From Ferdinandcohnia sp036965045 (GTDB lineage Bacteria > Bacillota > Bacilli > Bacillales > Bacillaceae_L): a stretch of DNA of 64,000 bases. The DNA lies in assembly GCF_036965045.1 (NCBI RefSeq), contig NZ_JBALOV010000025.1, positions 62,001-126,000 on the forward strand, in the 5' to 3' direction. The translations under genes and the position numbers were made by a program. Below the pieces are notes generated by a model that was given only the letters and a program-made list of their open reading frames with translations, did not search any database and had not been told where the DNA came from. This document shows, in pieces, positions 7,639-16,681 of this stretch (position 1 is its first letter; the number at the start of each line of letters is the position of its first letter).

Positions 7639-9096
7639 TTATTGTGGGTCTTGCCTTTTCCAAGGTTCTTCAATACTTTCTAACCAATGAACCCATGCGC
7701 TAAAACTACCATCAAATTGAAAATAGATTTGTTGTATTTCTGGGAATTTCTCAAAAGTTGCTGCGTGCAGTGCCTTAAAGAGGTCTTGTGCTTCAGCACT
7801 TGCTGGACTTCCCGCCATGAAATCCTTAAAATCGATCACAACTGTTCCATGTTCATCGATGGCTACTCCATTCAATGAATCTTCGTTTCCGTATTGGATT
7901 TCGTCATTTTTAAAAAGTTTACGCATCTCCTCCTCTAATTCCGGAAAAGGCTTTCCAAACGTTTGATAATCAAAGCTAATATTGACTTTTTCTACCTGCT
8001 CCTCGATAAAGCTTTCATACTCTTTTCCCAAGGTTAGTTCATATAGAGCTACGTGTTCGTTTTCAGGAATAAGAAGATAGATTTTATTTCGATCTGTTTT
8101 AATATAATTCTCCATCCGTTGAGGTTTATCAATAAAGTTTTCCCCTGGAATACGAACACCTCCGAGCGTAGTCCCCTGCTTATTTAGCCCAAATACATGC
8201 GTCTCTGAAATAGGAGTATTTACAGGTGGAGTAACGGTCTGCATGTAAATAATTTGTTCATCCGTCACCTTTTGTAAAGCCAAATTCCCATGTCCTAAAT
8301 CTGAGAACAACGAAAGCTCAGTCTGCTTTCCTTCATCATTGAGTACTAATTTACTTTCCTTACGATTTACTACCTTAAAATGAAAAGGCAGATTCTCTTC
8401 CTCTATGAAACTCATTGCTTTTAAGCTCGCAAATTTTTCTTGATTTTGACTAACTACAATTTCATTATTATCAAATTCATATAATGAGTCTGGGAAAAAT
8501 AAATCTAGTTGTGATAGATCATAAATATGTGTAAGTTCGCCATTGACTTTGTATTGATACACAATCTCTTCCCCTGAATTTAAAATGTAAATATCCCCAT
8601 CCTTTGTGACCAATATATCTTCAAGAACACCGACCATATTTTGCTTTTTTCGGATAGGAAATGAAGTTGTTTTTCCATCACGATCCCGAATCAGCACCTG
8701 AAACTTCACTTCATCTAAGAGGTATAAGGTTCCATTCTGAATATCAAAACTACTTACCGGGTTCATACCGTAAGCGGCATTTGGACCGATTTCACCATCT
8801 TCATTTCCATACTCGATCGTATCGACCAATTGAATGCGTGAGTTCTCCTCAATCACAAATGCTTTGGTTTTTTCTTTTTCAACTAGAGAAGAAATAAGTA
8901 ACGGTAGGATTAGAATGACAGCTATCGCCGCGAACATAGGAATTACCCGTACTCTTGTATTTTTCTTTGTTTCTTCCAACAGGATTCGATCATGTAATTC
9001 ATTTACAAAACCTTGACTAGGTACTAAGTCTGGCCTTTCTTTAATTGGAAGAAGAAGCTGTTTAGCCTCTTGAGTTAGAGATTCGGTCTTTTTCAT
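7639..9096 (-). CDS. Putative anti-sigma factor with large extracytoplasmic propeller-like domain
   Basis: A 485-residue membrane protein. The first 50 residues are cytoplasmic, one membrane helix follows (around residues 52-72, with IPMFAAIAVILILPLLISS), and the remaining 400 residues lie outside. The outer part has repeated short strands of the type DGDIYILNSGEEIVYQY and NKIYLLIPENEHVALYEL, which resemble beta-propeller blades. The gene overlaps the end of an ECF sigma gene by 35 bases; translational coupling and this topology are typical of sigma/anti-sigma pairs, so the role is inferred from context. No HxxxCxxC zinc motif is seen in the N-terminal part. The ATG at 9096 is favoured over 9102 because AAGGGG then has normal spacing. 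Confidence 0.7.
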   Translation of the reverse strand: MKKTESLTQEAKQLLLPIKERPDLVPSQGFVNELHDRILLEETKKNTRVRVIPMFAAIAVILILPLLISSLVEKEKTKAFVIEENSRIQLVDTIEYGNEDGEIGPNAAYGMNPVSSFDIQNGTLYLLDEVKFQVLIRDRDGKTTSFPIRKKQNMVGVLEDILVTKDGDIYILNSGEEIVYQYKVNGELTHIYDLSQLDLFFPDSLYEFDNNEIVVSQNQEKFASLKAMSFIEEENLPFHFKVVNRKESKLVLNDEGKQTELSLFSDLGHGNLALQKVTDEQIIYMQTVTPPVNTPISETHVFGLNKQGTTLGGVRIPGENFIDKPQRMENYIKTDRNKIYLLIPENEHVALYELTLGKEYESFIEEQVEKVNISFDYQTFGKPFPELEEEMRKLFKNDEIQYGNEDSLNGVAIDEHGTVVIDFKDFMAGSPASAEAQDLFKALHAATFEKFPEIQQIYFQFDGSFSAWVHWLESIEEPWKRQDPQ

Positions 9097-9613
9097 CTTC
9101 ATTCACCCCTTCCAATACTTGTAGTTCCTTCTTCAAAACCTTTACAGCCCGATAAAAGTCAACTCGTACCTTTAATTCGGTACATTCCAATATTTCGGCT
9201 GTTTCCCTTATTGTCATTTCCTCTATTCCACGTAAAATGAGTAAACTTCGATAATGAGGCTTTATTCTAAGTAGAGCATTTTGAATTTCTTGCCATTGCT
9301 CCTTGATAAGAAGATGATCATCCAAGGAAACCTTTTTTTCTTGGTTTGTCATTTTTTCTAGTAGTTCAGGTAATATCGACTTCCGCTTCGTTTTTCGCAA
9401 ATGATCGATTGCCGTGTGCCGCGCGATTGAAAGTAACCAATACTTTGCACGAGCACGATCCCTCAGCGTATGACTATTTCGTATTGCTTTTATGAACGTT
9501 TCCTGTGTAATATCTTCTGCATCTTGTTTGTTACTGGAAAAATATAAAGAAAAACGATATATATCTAAATGAAATTCTCTATATAAGCTTTCAATATCCA
9601 ACCCGTTACTCAA
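9062..9613 (-). CDS. ECF-family RNA polymerase sigma factor
   Basis: A 183-residue sigma-70 family protein with only regions 2 and 4. Region 2 includes DAEDITQETFIKAIRN and the -10 recognition helix ARAKYWLLSIARHTAIDHLRK. Region 4 includes HYRSLLILRGIEEMTIRETAEIL followed by the -35 recognition helix. A TTG at 9613 is the start, with a strong AAGGGGG ahead. A near-perfect ECF promoter lies upstream (TGAAAC, 16 bases, CGAC), which suggests autoregulation. The gene is coupled to a membrane anti-sigma gene. The signal and the regulon are unknown; similarity to one particular B. subtilis ECF sigma cannot be settled by reading. Confidence 0.9.
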   Translation of the reverse strand: MSNGLDIESLYREFHLDIYRFSLYFSSNKQDAEDITQETFIKAIRNSHTLRDRARAKYWLLSIARHTAIDHLRKTKRKSILPELLEKMTNQEKKVSLDDHLLIKEQWQEIQNALLRIKPHYRSLLILRGIEEMTIRETAEILECTELKVRVDFYRAVKVLKKELQVLEGVNEDEKDRISNSRG

Positions 9614-9636
9614 TTAAATCCCCCCTTCATTAACAA

Positions 9637-9662
9637 GTCGGGTTTCGTTACATTTTGTTTCA
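9637..9662 (-). promoter_or_regulatory. ECF sigma-type autoregulatory promoter
   Basis: On the minus strand TGAAAC (9657-9662) is followed after 16 bases by CGAC (9637-9640), 23 bases before the TTG start of the sigma gene. This matches the -35/-10 pattern of B. subtilis extracytoplasmic-function sigma factors, whose genes are often self-activated. Confidence 0.72.
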
Positions 9663-9799
9663 AACTCTCCGAATATTTAATGTTATTTCTTCATTTTAGT
9701 GTGGTAATCCTGCTTCAGGAAAACTTCTTACGTTAAAGGGACTATCCTTTTTCTATGTTGGCTTCAATAAACTAAATATGTAATGTATGACCCAATATG

Positions 9800-9837
9800 A
9801 AAGGCAGTACACATAAAAGTTTGTACTGCCTTTTTTG
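9800..9837 (+). terminator. Orphan terminator-like hairpin
   Basis: AAAGGCAGTAC (9800-9810) pairs perfectly with GTACTGCCTTT (9823-9833) and is followed by a T run on the plus strand. No plus-strand gene precedes it within the 9614-9799 gap, where I see no coding potential. It could end a small RNA or act as an attenuator before the DDAH-family gene. Confidence 0.6.
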
Positions 9838-9931
9838 AAGTTTGTTCTCAAAAGTCCTTTCTAATTAGAATTTAAAAACATATTCCTCCCATTTCCTGTA
9901 GACAATATCATTATTAAAAGGAGGATTCCCA

Positions 9932-10813
9932 ATGGCAATAGAGCAAATAAATGAACCTTATAAAATTAGTTGTTATAGTGAATACGATGTGTTAAAAAAA
10001 GTAATCCTTTGCCAACCGCAATATATGACAATCCGTGATGTCATTAATGAAACACAAAAACATTATAAAGATGAAGGAATCAATATCGAGAAAGCTCTTG
10101 AACAGCATGACCATTTTGTAAAGACATTGCGTAAACATAAAATTGAAGTCATTTTACTGCCTTATCATAAAAAATATCCTGAGCAAGTGTTTACGAGGGA
10201 CATCGGATTTACCCTTGGGGAAACGGTATTTGTTGCTGATATGGCTAGCGAAATTCGAGGTGGCGAAGAAAATGTTCTAAAAGTCTGGCTCGAGGATGAA
10301 GAAATCTCCTACTATAATATCATTGGTCATCAAATTGAAGGTGGAGATGTGATAATCGACCAAGACCGGGTCTATATTGGATTGAGCAATCGAACGAACC
10401 AAGAAGCGATTGATCACTTAAAAAATCTATTAAATAAGCAATTCGAAATTATTACGATTGATTTTGAAAAGAAATATTTGCATTTGGACTGTGTATTTAA
10501 TATTGTTTCGCCGGATCTTGCATTAATTTATCCTCCTGCATTAAATCCGGAGAATATTGAATTACTTAAATCTAAATATGAATTGATTGAGGTTACGGAC
10601 GAAGAGGAGTTTACACTTGGTACGAATGTATTATCTATCGGAGATAAAAAAATCATCAGTTTGCATGTAAATCAAAAGGTAAATGAAGAACTTAAGAAGC
10701 GCGGCTTTGAAATTATCGAGGTTGATATTACAGAACTTATAAAATCCGGAGGTTCCTTCCGCTGCTGTACTTTGCCGATTGAAAGAAAAAAGAATCCGAA
10801 TGTAATTTCTTAA
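9932..10813 (+). CDS. Dimethylarginine dimethylaminohydrolase-family amidinohydrolase
   Basis: A 293-residue enzyme of the pentein (amidinotransferase/DDAH) superfamily, which hydrolyses guanidino or amidino groups through a Cys-His-acid centre. Visible catalytic elements are FTRDIGF (around residues 89-95), EGGDV (around 137-141), the His of HLDCVFN (near 180) and the Cys in GGSFRCCTLP near the C-terminus. Size and motif order fit single-domain DDAH/citrulline-forming hydrolases better than the longer arginine deiminase. The ATG at 9932 has AAGGAGG upstream. It is monocistronic, with a terminator after it. The substrate (methylarginine, arginine or another guanidine) is not determined. Confidence 0.85.
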   Translation: MAIEQINEPYKISCYSEYDVLKKVILCQPQYMTIRDVINETQKHYKDEGINIEKALEQHDHFVKTLRKHKIEVILLPYHKKYPEQVFTRDIGFTLGETVFVADMASEIRGGEENVLKVWLEDEEISYYNIIGHQIEGGDVIIDQDRVYIGLSNRTNQEAIDHLKNLLNKQFEIITIDFEKKYLHLDCVFNIVSPDLALIYPPALNPENIELLKSKYELIEVTDEEEFTLGTNVLSIGDKKIISLHVNQKVNEELKKRGFEIIEVDITELIKSGGSFRCCTLPIERKKNPNVIS

Positions 10814-10836
10814 GAAGTCATTTACAGATATAAATA

Positions 10837-10867
10837 AAAATAGAGAAGTTTTAGCTTCTCTATTTTT
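10837..10867. terminator. Bidirectional terminator
   Basis: AAAATAGAGAAG (10837-10848) pairs perfectly with CTTCTCTATTTT (10855-10866), with T runs on both strands. It serves the DDAH-family gene and the convergent minJ gene. Confidence 0.88.
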
Positions 10868-10910
10868 CGATTCATCTTCATTTAGTCCAGCGAATTATAA
10901 AAATTTATAT

Positions 10911-12104
10911 CTATACCGCCCTATGCTTCCATCTCTTTCCTTCATTCACGAAAAGGATGCCAAGTTCATGATGCTCGCCTTCGTATAAGGCGCGTTGCAC
11001 GTATCTGACCTCACCGTTGATGTCTAACACATCGAGCTTACATAATGCGCGATTTTTTTGAAGCGACATGTAAAACTCTTGTACTGTACTAACTTGAGTC
11101 CCATTAACCTTTGAAATCGTCTCGCCAATTTTAATTTGCATTTTTTCAGCAGGCGAGTGTGGAATAATCCCGAGAACGAGTACACCTTGGTTTCGTTGTG
11201 AAAAAATCGGTGGTTTTGATTCGTCCATAAAATAGTGCAGCAGGTAAATGAGCTCACGTCCTGCTAATGCAAAACATGCAGAGATGATCGCAATTACTGG
11301 ATACCAAATGCTTGCGACTGCTAGGGTTGTAACGATGATTCCAAGCAGGATTACCCGTTTACCTACAACTGGAATGCTTTGAGTCGGAAGCATGCTTTTT
11401 ACTTTATGGTAAAAACCGATTCCGAATGGTACTAAAATCAATGAGTAAGCTTGTCCGGACACCGTGAAGACTGGCCACCAGTCATATTGTGTGGTAAGAG
11501 TTTCTCCTGGTATTAGTAAAAACACAGGTGCAAGCCACAGTCTTTGCGAAATATGGACACCGACAGGAAGTCCCCGTTTACTTTTTAATAGGTCAGGTGA
11601 AGTGCCGATATGACCTTTTTTCTGAATCAGAATTCCTTCTGCCAGTAAAAGGACACCTAGTAAGATTGCAATTGATGCAAGGCTAGTGTTGCTCATATCC
11701 TCTAGCAATCTTGTAATAAATTTATTTTCAACTGATAGATTTGAAAGTAGTATAATTCCGAAAAAGGAGACTCCTAAAATGTACGCAGGAGAAAGTAACC
11801 TTGTATTAATCGGCAAACTGAGTAACAATGTAACGATTGCGATTAACACGATACTGCCGAACGGAATCACTACTCCAGCTGCGATGGTTACGACGGAAAT
11901 GAGTAGTCCCGCGAGCCAGCCACCTGGAAGAAGTGATCTTAGGTCGAAAAATCCGTCTTCAACTCTTATATGAAAGGCGCGACGCTCACGTTTGACGCGG
12001 AAATAGCCAAGGAGCACGCAGTAACCCGCTAAATAGTAAAACAATGGATGCAGAAAAAATCGTCCAATTCCTTTTGCAAATTCAAGTAACCATGCCTCAA
12101 TCAA
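10911..12104 (-). CDS. minJ: PDZ-domain polytopic membrane protein, MinJ-like cell-division topology factor
   Basis: A roughly 397-residue protein with seven to eight predicted membrane segments and a C-terminal PDZ domain (about residues 300-385, with GVLVLGIIPHSPAEKMQIKIG and ISKVNGTQVSTVQEFYMSLQ). B. subtilis MinJ has this size and layout and bridges DivIVA to MinCD at poles and septa. The gene lies upstream of ctpB, and ftsX-ftsE-cccB follow, matching the B. subtilis neighbourhood, except that swrA is absent between minJ and ctpB. GTG codons at 12116 and 12113 are possible starts, but the TTG at 12104 has AGGTGGTG at good spacing and is preferred. Confidence 0.85.
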   Translation of the reverse strand: MIEAWLLEFAKGIGRFFLHPLFYYLAGYCVLLGYFRVKRERRAFHIRVEDGFFDLRSLLPGGWLAGLLISVVTIAAGVVIPFGSIVLIAIVTLLLSLPINTRLLSPAYILGVSFFGIILLSNLSVENKFITRLLEDMSNTSLASIAILLGVLLLAEGILIQKKGHIGTSPDLLKSKRGLPVGVHISQRLWLAPVFLLIPGETLTTQYDWWPVFTVSGQAYSLILVPFGIGFYHKVKSMLPTQSIPVVGKRVILLGIIVTTLAVASIWYPVIAIISACFALAGRELIYLLHYFMDESKPPIFSQRNQGVLVLGIIPHSPAEKMQIKIGETISKVNGTQVSTVQEFYMSLQKNRALCKLDVLDINGEVRYVQRALYEGEHHELGILFVNEGKRWKHRAV

Positions 12105-12205
12105 TCTTTTCACCACCTATGGAAATGACTTAATATGTAAAAACTTTCGTTCGATATACTAACTTTTATTGTACCAAATACTTGGAGTAAAGTGAAACTC
12201 AATAA

Positions 12206-12303
12206 GTGGGGGAAAAAGAAATCCCCCACTGATTGTTAGTTGAACCAATCAGGCTTTTACGGACAGTACCCCCCCAACTAAGTGGTGGGGGTTACTGCCC
12301 GTT
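12206..12303. repeat. Palindromic intergenic repeat between ctpB and minJ
   Basis: Two adjacent hairpins fill this segment: AGTGGGGG paired with CCCCCACT (12206-12230), and a long arm CAGTA...CCCCC with GGGGG...TACTG around 12269-12303. It is GC-rich against the background and non-coding, like dispersed palindromic elements of Bacillaceae. The rest of the 12105-12468 gap (12304-12435) shows no gene. Confidence 0.55.
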
Positions 12304-12435
12304 AATGCGGGGTAAAGCATACTATGATTTTTTTGGAAATGAGGTCTGGAGGATTTGGAGTCAAATTTGGATTTGTCCGATTTCCCTAAATTAGTTTAGG
12401 TTGTCTGAGTTCTAGATTTTCACATTAACAAAGAA

Positions 12436-12458
12436 CACCTCTCCTTCGCGGAGAGGTG
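12436..12458 (-). terminator. Terminator after ctpB
   Basis: CACCTCTC (12436-12443) pairs with GAGAGGTG (12451-12458); on the minus strand the stem is followed by TTCTTTGTT. It lies ten bases after the ctpB stop. Confidence 0.8.
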
Positions 12459-12468
12459 CATCTAGGTT

Positions 12469-13914
12469 TTATTTAAACAGTACTTCCATCGCCTTTTTGA
12501 GCTGTTGGTCGTTCTTTTCGTCTCTAATGGATTCGATGACTTTTGCTTCGATGGCGCCTGCTGTTTTTTCATTGATCGTACCTGTTGCTTCTAATTCATT
12601 TGCTTGTTGGAAGGCTTTGACTGCAATTACGGTTTCTCCACTGAAGTAGCCGTCCTCACGACCTGGGTCAAATCCTAATCCATTCAGCATGATTTGGGCA
12701 TTTTTGATTTTTTCATTGTTCATGTTTTGTGTAAGTTCTTTTTCAAACTGAATTGGATTCGCGTAGAAGTATTCAGGTTGCTTTACTTCCACGGTTGGTT
12801 CGATTCCTTTTTCGTGAATCCAATTTCCGTCCGGGGTTAACCATTTGAACATCGTTAACTTCAAATTGCTTCCGTCGCCCATGTCTCTTGCTTGTTGAAC
12901 AGTTCCCTTACCAAATGTTTTTTCACCAACAATCTCGTAGCCACCTGCTTCTTTTAACGCGCCAGCTAAAATCTCGGACGCCGATGCACTACCTCCATTT
13001 GTTAATACAACAATAGGATAGTCCTTTTGTTTTTCAAGAGTGGAGAAGAAACGTTGCTTTTCCCCGTTTCTATTTTCAATTTGAACATATGGCTTATCCT
13101 TTGTAACAAGCTGTTTTAAGATCTCCTCGACACTCTCGAGAAGTCCACCTGGATTTCCACGAACATCGATGATTAGGCCTTCCATGCCTTTCTCCTCAAG
13201 CTCATTAAGGCCAACAACAAAATCCTCTGCTGTATCCTGTGCGAATGATGTAATTTCAATATAGCCTAACTTTTTGTTGTCGTATTCTTTTAAGTCTGTA
13301 TACACCGTCTCAATCGGAATGGTGTCACGCGTTACTTTGATGTCCATTACGTTTGTTACACCCGGTCTCATAACTTGCAGTGTAACAACGGTCCCTTTTT
13401 CACCGCGGATTTTTAAAACGGCTTCGTAAAGATCAAGGCCCTCGATACTTTCCCCATCAATTTTGATGATCTGGTCATTTGGCTTTAAACCTGCTTTTTC
13501 AGCTGGGGAATCCTTGAATGGAGCAACAATGGTCACCTTGCCTTCCATCATGCTTACCTCTGCGCCAATCCCTTCAAAGGATGATTCCAATGATTCATTG
13601 AATTGTGCAGCGGTTTCTTCATCCATATATGCAGAATATGGGTCATTCAGCGTGCTAACCATCCCCTGAATGGCTCCCTCAATTAATTGTTTTTCGTCAA
13701 CCTTCTCAACATAGCTTGATAAAATCGCGTCGTACGCTTGACTGATTTTTGATAAATTTTTAGCGTCTTCTTTTGTAGTACCTTCTTTGTTCTGGCTTGG
13801 CTGCTGAACGAGTGGTTGTTCATTTTGATCGAGCAACTGGACCACTAAAAACGTAACACTCACCCCTAATAGTAAGGATAGTACCATGTATAATGCGACA
13901 ATTTTACGACTCAA
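12469..13914 (-). CDS. ctpB: S41 carboxy-terminal processing protease CtpB
   Basis: A 481-residue secreted or membrane-anchored serine protease. In order it has an N-terminal anchor (about residues 5-27), a PDZ domain (about 95-180, with SFEGIGAEVSM and KAGLKPNDQIIKIDGES), the S41 core with the catalytic Ser in GGSASASEILAGAL and Lys in EKTFGKGTVQQ, and a C-terminal peptidoglycan-binding domain (NGLGFDPGREDGYFSGETV). In B. subtilis CtpB cleaves SpoIVFA to trigger pro-sigma-K processing, and the PDZ domain gates it. The TTG at 13914 has GAGGAGG upstream. The position next to minJ supports the assignment. Confidence 0.9.
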   Translation of the reverse strand: MSRKIVALYMVLSLLLGVSVTFLVVQLLDQNEQPLVQQPSQNKEGTTKEDAKNLSKISQAYDAILSSYVEKVDEKQLIEGAIQGMVSTLNDPYSAYMDEETAAQFNESLESSFEGIGAEVSMMEGKVTIVAPFKDSPAEKAGLKPNDQIIKIDGESIEGLDLYEAVLKIRGEKGTVVTLQVMRPGVTNVMDIKVTRDTIPIETVYTDLKEYDNKKLGYIEITSFAQDTAEDFVVGLNELEEKGMEGLIIDVRGNPGGLLESVEEILKQLVTKDKPYVQIENRNGEKQRFFSTLEKQKDYPIVVLTNGGSASASEILAGALKEAGGYEIVGEKTFGKGTVQQARDMGDGSNLKLTMFKWLTPDGNWIHEKGIEPTVEVKQPEYFYANPIQFEKELTQNMNNEKIKNAQIMLNGLGFDPGREDGYFSGETVIAVKAFQQANELEATGTINEKTAGAIEAKVIESIRDEKNDQQLKKAMEVLFK

Positions 13915-14282
13915 CTGTGTTCCTCCTCATCTCTAAATACAAATGCATACCTTAATTTTTGTAGCTTTAATGTTCTTATTCATCTCTTCGCTCATATAGG
14001 ATAGTCAAAAAGTCATGGTTTGGACTTGGGCCTGGCCTTTTTGACTACCTGGTTAGAGTTGCATGAAAAGGCACCACACATGCGTTAGTGCGATGCCTTT
14101 GTATAAAAATATGTAATGCTTGTACCCTTTATGACAAAAAGAGGTTCGCACCTCGGTGTGCAATTGGTAAAAATTTCGCTTCTTTTCCATTATAAAAGTT
14201 TTTTTAGAATGAAGTAAAGAAAAATGTAGTAACTGGTGGATTTCCGCAGTATGATAAAGGAAATATTTTTTGAGGAGTGACA
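13915..14282. other. Intergenic region with two hairpins between divergent ctpB and GNAT genes
   Basis: No gene is seen. TAGTCAAAAAG (14002-14012) pairs perfectly with CTTTTTGACTA (14037-14047) around a 24-base loop, and AAAGGCA (14067-14073) pairs with TGCCTTT (14094-14100). Both look like terminators although they lie between divergent genes, so they may be parts of a dispersed palindromic element. A minus-strand open frame here is not convincing. Confidence 0.5.
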
Positions 14283-14714
14283 ATGTTGGCATATGAAATC
14301 CATGAGTTGAAGACGGTTGATGAGTGGAAAAGGGCATTTCCGGTTATGAAGCAACTTCGGACACATTTAGCGCTCGAAGAATTTTTAGCATTAGTGACTG
14401 AGATGCAGCCTCAAGGCTATCGCTTGTTTGCATTACTTGATGAGGGAAAGGTTAGGGCGGTTACAGGCGTCGCTCAACAACTAAATCTGTACTATGGCAA
14501 TCATGTTTATGTATATGATTTGGTTACAGATGAGGCCGGGCGCTCGAAAGGCTACGGTGAAGCACTTCTTTCCTATGTACACGAACTTGCCCGGGAGTTG
14601 GGCTGCGGCAAGGTGGCATTGACGTCTGGACTGCAGCGTGTCGATGCCCATCGTTTTTATGAGAAAAAAATGGGGTATGAGCGAAAGAGTTTTGCGTTTG
14701 TGAAGGAGCTGTAA
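14283..14714 (+). CDS. GNAT-family N-acetyltransferase
   Basis: A 143-residue acetyl-CoA-dependent acetyltransferase fold. Motif A is seen as VYDLVTDEAGRSKGYGEALL (residues around 78-97, with the R/S-K-G-Y-G acetyl-CoA pyrophosphate loop), and the C-terminal RFYEKKMGYERKSF is typical of the family. The ATG at 14283 is chosen because GAGGAG overlaps the alternative GTG at 14277. The gene lies alone between ctpB and the catalase genes. The substrate is unknown. Confidence 0.85.
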   Translation: MLAYEIHELKTVDEWKRAFPVMKQLRTHLALEEFLALVTEMQPQGYRLFALLDEGKVRAVTGVAQQLNLYYGNHVYVYDLVTDEAGRSKGYGEALLSYVHELARELGCGKVALTSGLQRVDAHRFYEKKMGYERKSFAFVKEL

Positions 14715-14753
14715 AAGTGGATCTGGGCATTTTTTAGCCTAAAAACTGTTTTT

Positions 14754-14789
14754 TAAAAAAAGCATCGGTCCTGCCCGATGACCGATGCT
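14754..14789 (-). terminator. Terminator after the KatX-like catalase
   Basis: AGCATCGGT (14761-14769) pairs with ACCGATGCT (14781-14789) and is followed by seven Ts on the minus strand. It may also work for the convergent GNAT gene. Confidence 0.85.
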
Positions 14790-14797
14790 AAAACTTG

Positions 14798-16420
14798 TTA
14801 ATATCCGTCTGTTTTTTGTCCCATGTTTTTCGATTTCTCGACTGCCTCGTTGGCTGCAGCAGAGCTTGTGTCGGTCGTGTCCATTGCGCTGGCCAGCCCT
14901 TCTCTAACACGTCGGCCATAATCCTCGTCGGCATTTGTGAAGTACTCAAGCATTTTGTTCTGGATTTCTGGACGGCACACTTTTAAGTTATCTACTAAAT
15001 TGCTGATAAGCTCTTCCCTCTCGGCATCGGAAAAGCTGCGATATGTCTCACCCGCTTGTCCAAAATCATTCGGACGATCAATTTTTTCACGTACTAGTCT
15101 ATCGTTATAGTGAGGTTTGTGAAGCTTGCCCTCCTGCTTCGCTTCCTTCAAGCCCCCAATTGTTGATGGCTCATAGTTAACATGAGGATTACCACTTGGC
15201 GGTACATCAACATGATAGGACATTTGACCTCCACGTTGGTTGGTTGCAACCCGCTTTTTCGGTGCATTAATTGGCAATTGCAAATAATTCGTTCCCACAC
15301 GATGCCGTTGCGTGTCTGAATAGGAGAACGTTCTCCCCTGAAGCATTTTATCATCGGAAAAATCCAATCCATCCACAAGGACACCTGTTCCAAATGCCGC
15401 TTGCTCGACTTCATTGAAATAATTCTCAGGGTTCTTGTTTAACACCATTTTACCGACCTTTAAAAATGGGAACTTATCTGTTGGCCACAGCTTAGTATCA
15501 TCAAGTGGGTCAAAATCAAGCTCTGGATGGTAATCGTCACTCATGATTTGCACGCAAAACTCCCACTCTGGATAATCGCCGCGCTCAATTGCTTCATATA
15601 GATCTTGGGTTGAATGGCTTACATTGGTCGCTTGGATTTCATTTGCTTCCTTTTGTGTTAAGTTTTTGATCCCTTGCTTAAGCGGCTCCCAGTGATACTT
15701 CACTAATACCGCCTCGCCATCCTTATTCACCCATTTATATGTATTTACGCCTGATCCCTGCATTTGTCGATAGTTTGCCGGGATTCCCCATGGCGAGAAA
15801 AGAAAAGTAATCATATGTGTCGCTTCAGGCGTTTTCGATAAAAAGTCAAACATTCTTTCAGGGCTGGATAGATTGGAGACCGGGTCTGGCTTAAACGCAT
15901 GAATCATATCGGGAAACTTCATCGCATCACGGATGAAAAAGATTTTTAAATTATTGCCGACTAAATCCCAGTTCCCATCCTCTGTATAAAATTTGACTGC
16001 AAAACCCCGTGGATCTCGAGCCGTCTCAGGTGATTCCATTGCACCTGCCACCGTAGAAAAACGCACAAAAACCGGAGTCTTTTTACCTGCCTCTTGGAAT
16101 AGTTTGGCACGAGTATATTTGGAAACCGGCTCGTCACCAACCTTACCATACGCTTCAAAATACCCGTGGGCACCTGCTCCCCTTGCATGCACGACCCGCT
16201 CTGGTACTCGTTCACGGTCAAAATGGGAGATTTTTTCAATAAAATCGTAATTTTCTAAGGTGGAAGGTCCGCGATTCCCTACTGTTCGGATATTTTGATT
16301 ATCTGTTACCGGGTGACCCTGCCTATTTGTTAACGAATCACTAGATTCCCCGGTGCCTAACCGTTCATCATATGGACCGCCCACTCCTTCCACACTTGGA
16401 TGATGCTTTTTGTCCTCCAT
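14798..16420 (-). CDS. katX: Haem catalase, KatX-like (540 residues)
   Basis: A clade-3-type monofunctional catalase (2 H2O2 to 2 H2O and O2). The catalytic His is in RVVHARGAGAHGYF (His78), the distal Asn in the VGNNLKIFFIRDAMKFPD stretch, and the proximal haem-ligand Tyr in RTFSYSDTQRHRVG. It is longer than KatA at the N-terminus (a polar segment rich in H, G, E) and at the C-terminus (about 30 residues). Length and extension resemble B. subtilis spore catalase KatX, so the symbol is tentative. The ATG at 16420 has AGGAGG upstream; the frame's earlier ATG at 16465 has none. It is divergent from katA and not preceded by a PerR box of its own. Confidence 0.85.
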   Translation of the reverse strand: MEDKKHHPSVEGVGGPYDERLGTGESSDSLTNRQGHPVTDNQNIRTVGNRGPSTLENYDFIEKISHFDRERVPERVVHARGAGAHGYFEAYGKVGDEPVSKYTRAKLFQEAGKKTPVFVRFSTVAGAMESPETARDPRGFAVKFYTEDGNWDLVGNNLKIFFIRDAMKFPDMIHAFKPDPVSNLSSPERMFDFLSKTPEATHMITFLFSPWGIPANYRQMQGSGVNTYKWVNKDGEAVLVKYHWEPLKQGIKNLTQKEANEIQATNVSHSTQDLYEAIERGDYPEWEFCVQIMSDDYHPELDFDPLDDTKLWPTDKFPFLKVGKMVLNKNPENYFNEVEQAAFGTGVLVDGLDFSDDKMLQGRTFSYSDTQRHRVGTNYLQLPINAPKKRVATNQRGGQMSYHVDVPPSGNPHVNYEPSTIGGLKEAKQEGKLHKPHYNDRLVREKIDRPNDFGQAGETYRSFSDAEREELISNLVDNLKVCRPEIQNKMLEYFTNADEDYGRRVREGLASAMDTTDTSSAAANEAVEKSKNMGQKTDGY

Positions 16421-16681
16421 TTTATATTTCCTCCTAAATTGAGATTTCAATGTAATTATTTCCAACTACTATTTTTCCTATGTAACTGAAAAACCAATGA
16501 TATGGAAGAAACGTTTTGCATTCTCAAAGAAACAATCAAATGAGTCCTAATTGAAAATTAATAGAGTAGAGAAAATTAGCACGGACTAGTAAATCGGTTT
16601 ATTTTTCGCAGCAGATTATTGTGATTACACGTATGTTTAGCGCTGTTTTAAGCCCTAAATCTAAAAATCTTTTTATCTAGA

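Noticed and set aside
12206..12303. Riboswitch or small RNA gene
   Set aside because: The paired segments are simple palindromes without a recognisable conserved core, and they lie downstream of minJ's start rather than as a leader with an expression platform.
14053..14337. 94-codon minus-strand frame upstream of the GNAT gene
   Set aside because: It overlaps the start of a well-supported gene, crosses two hairpins and has no ribosome site; composition is not protein-like.
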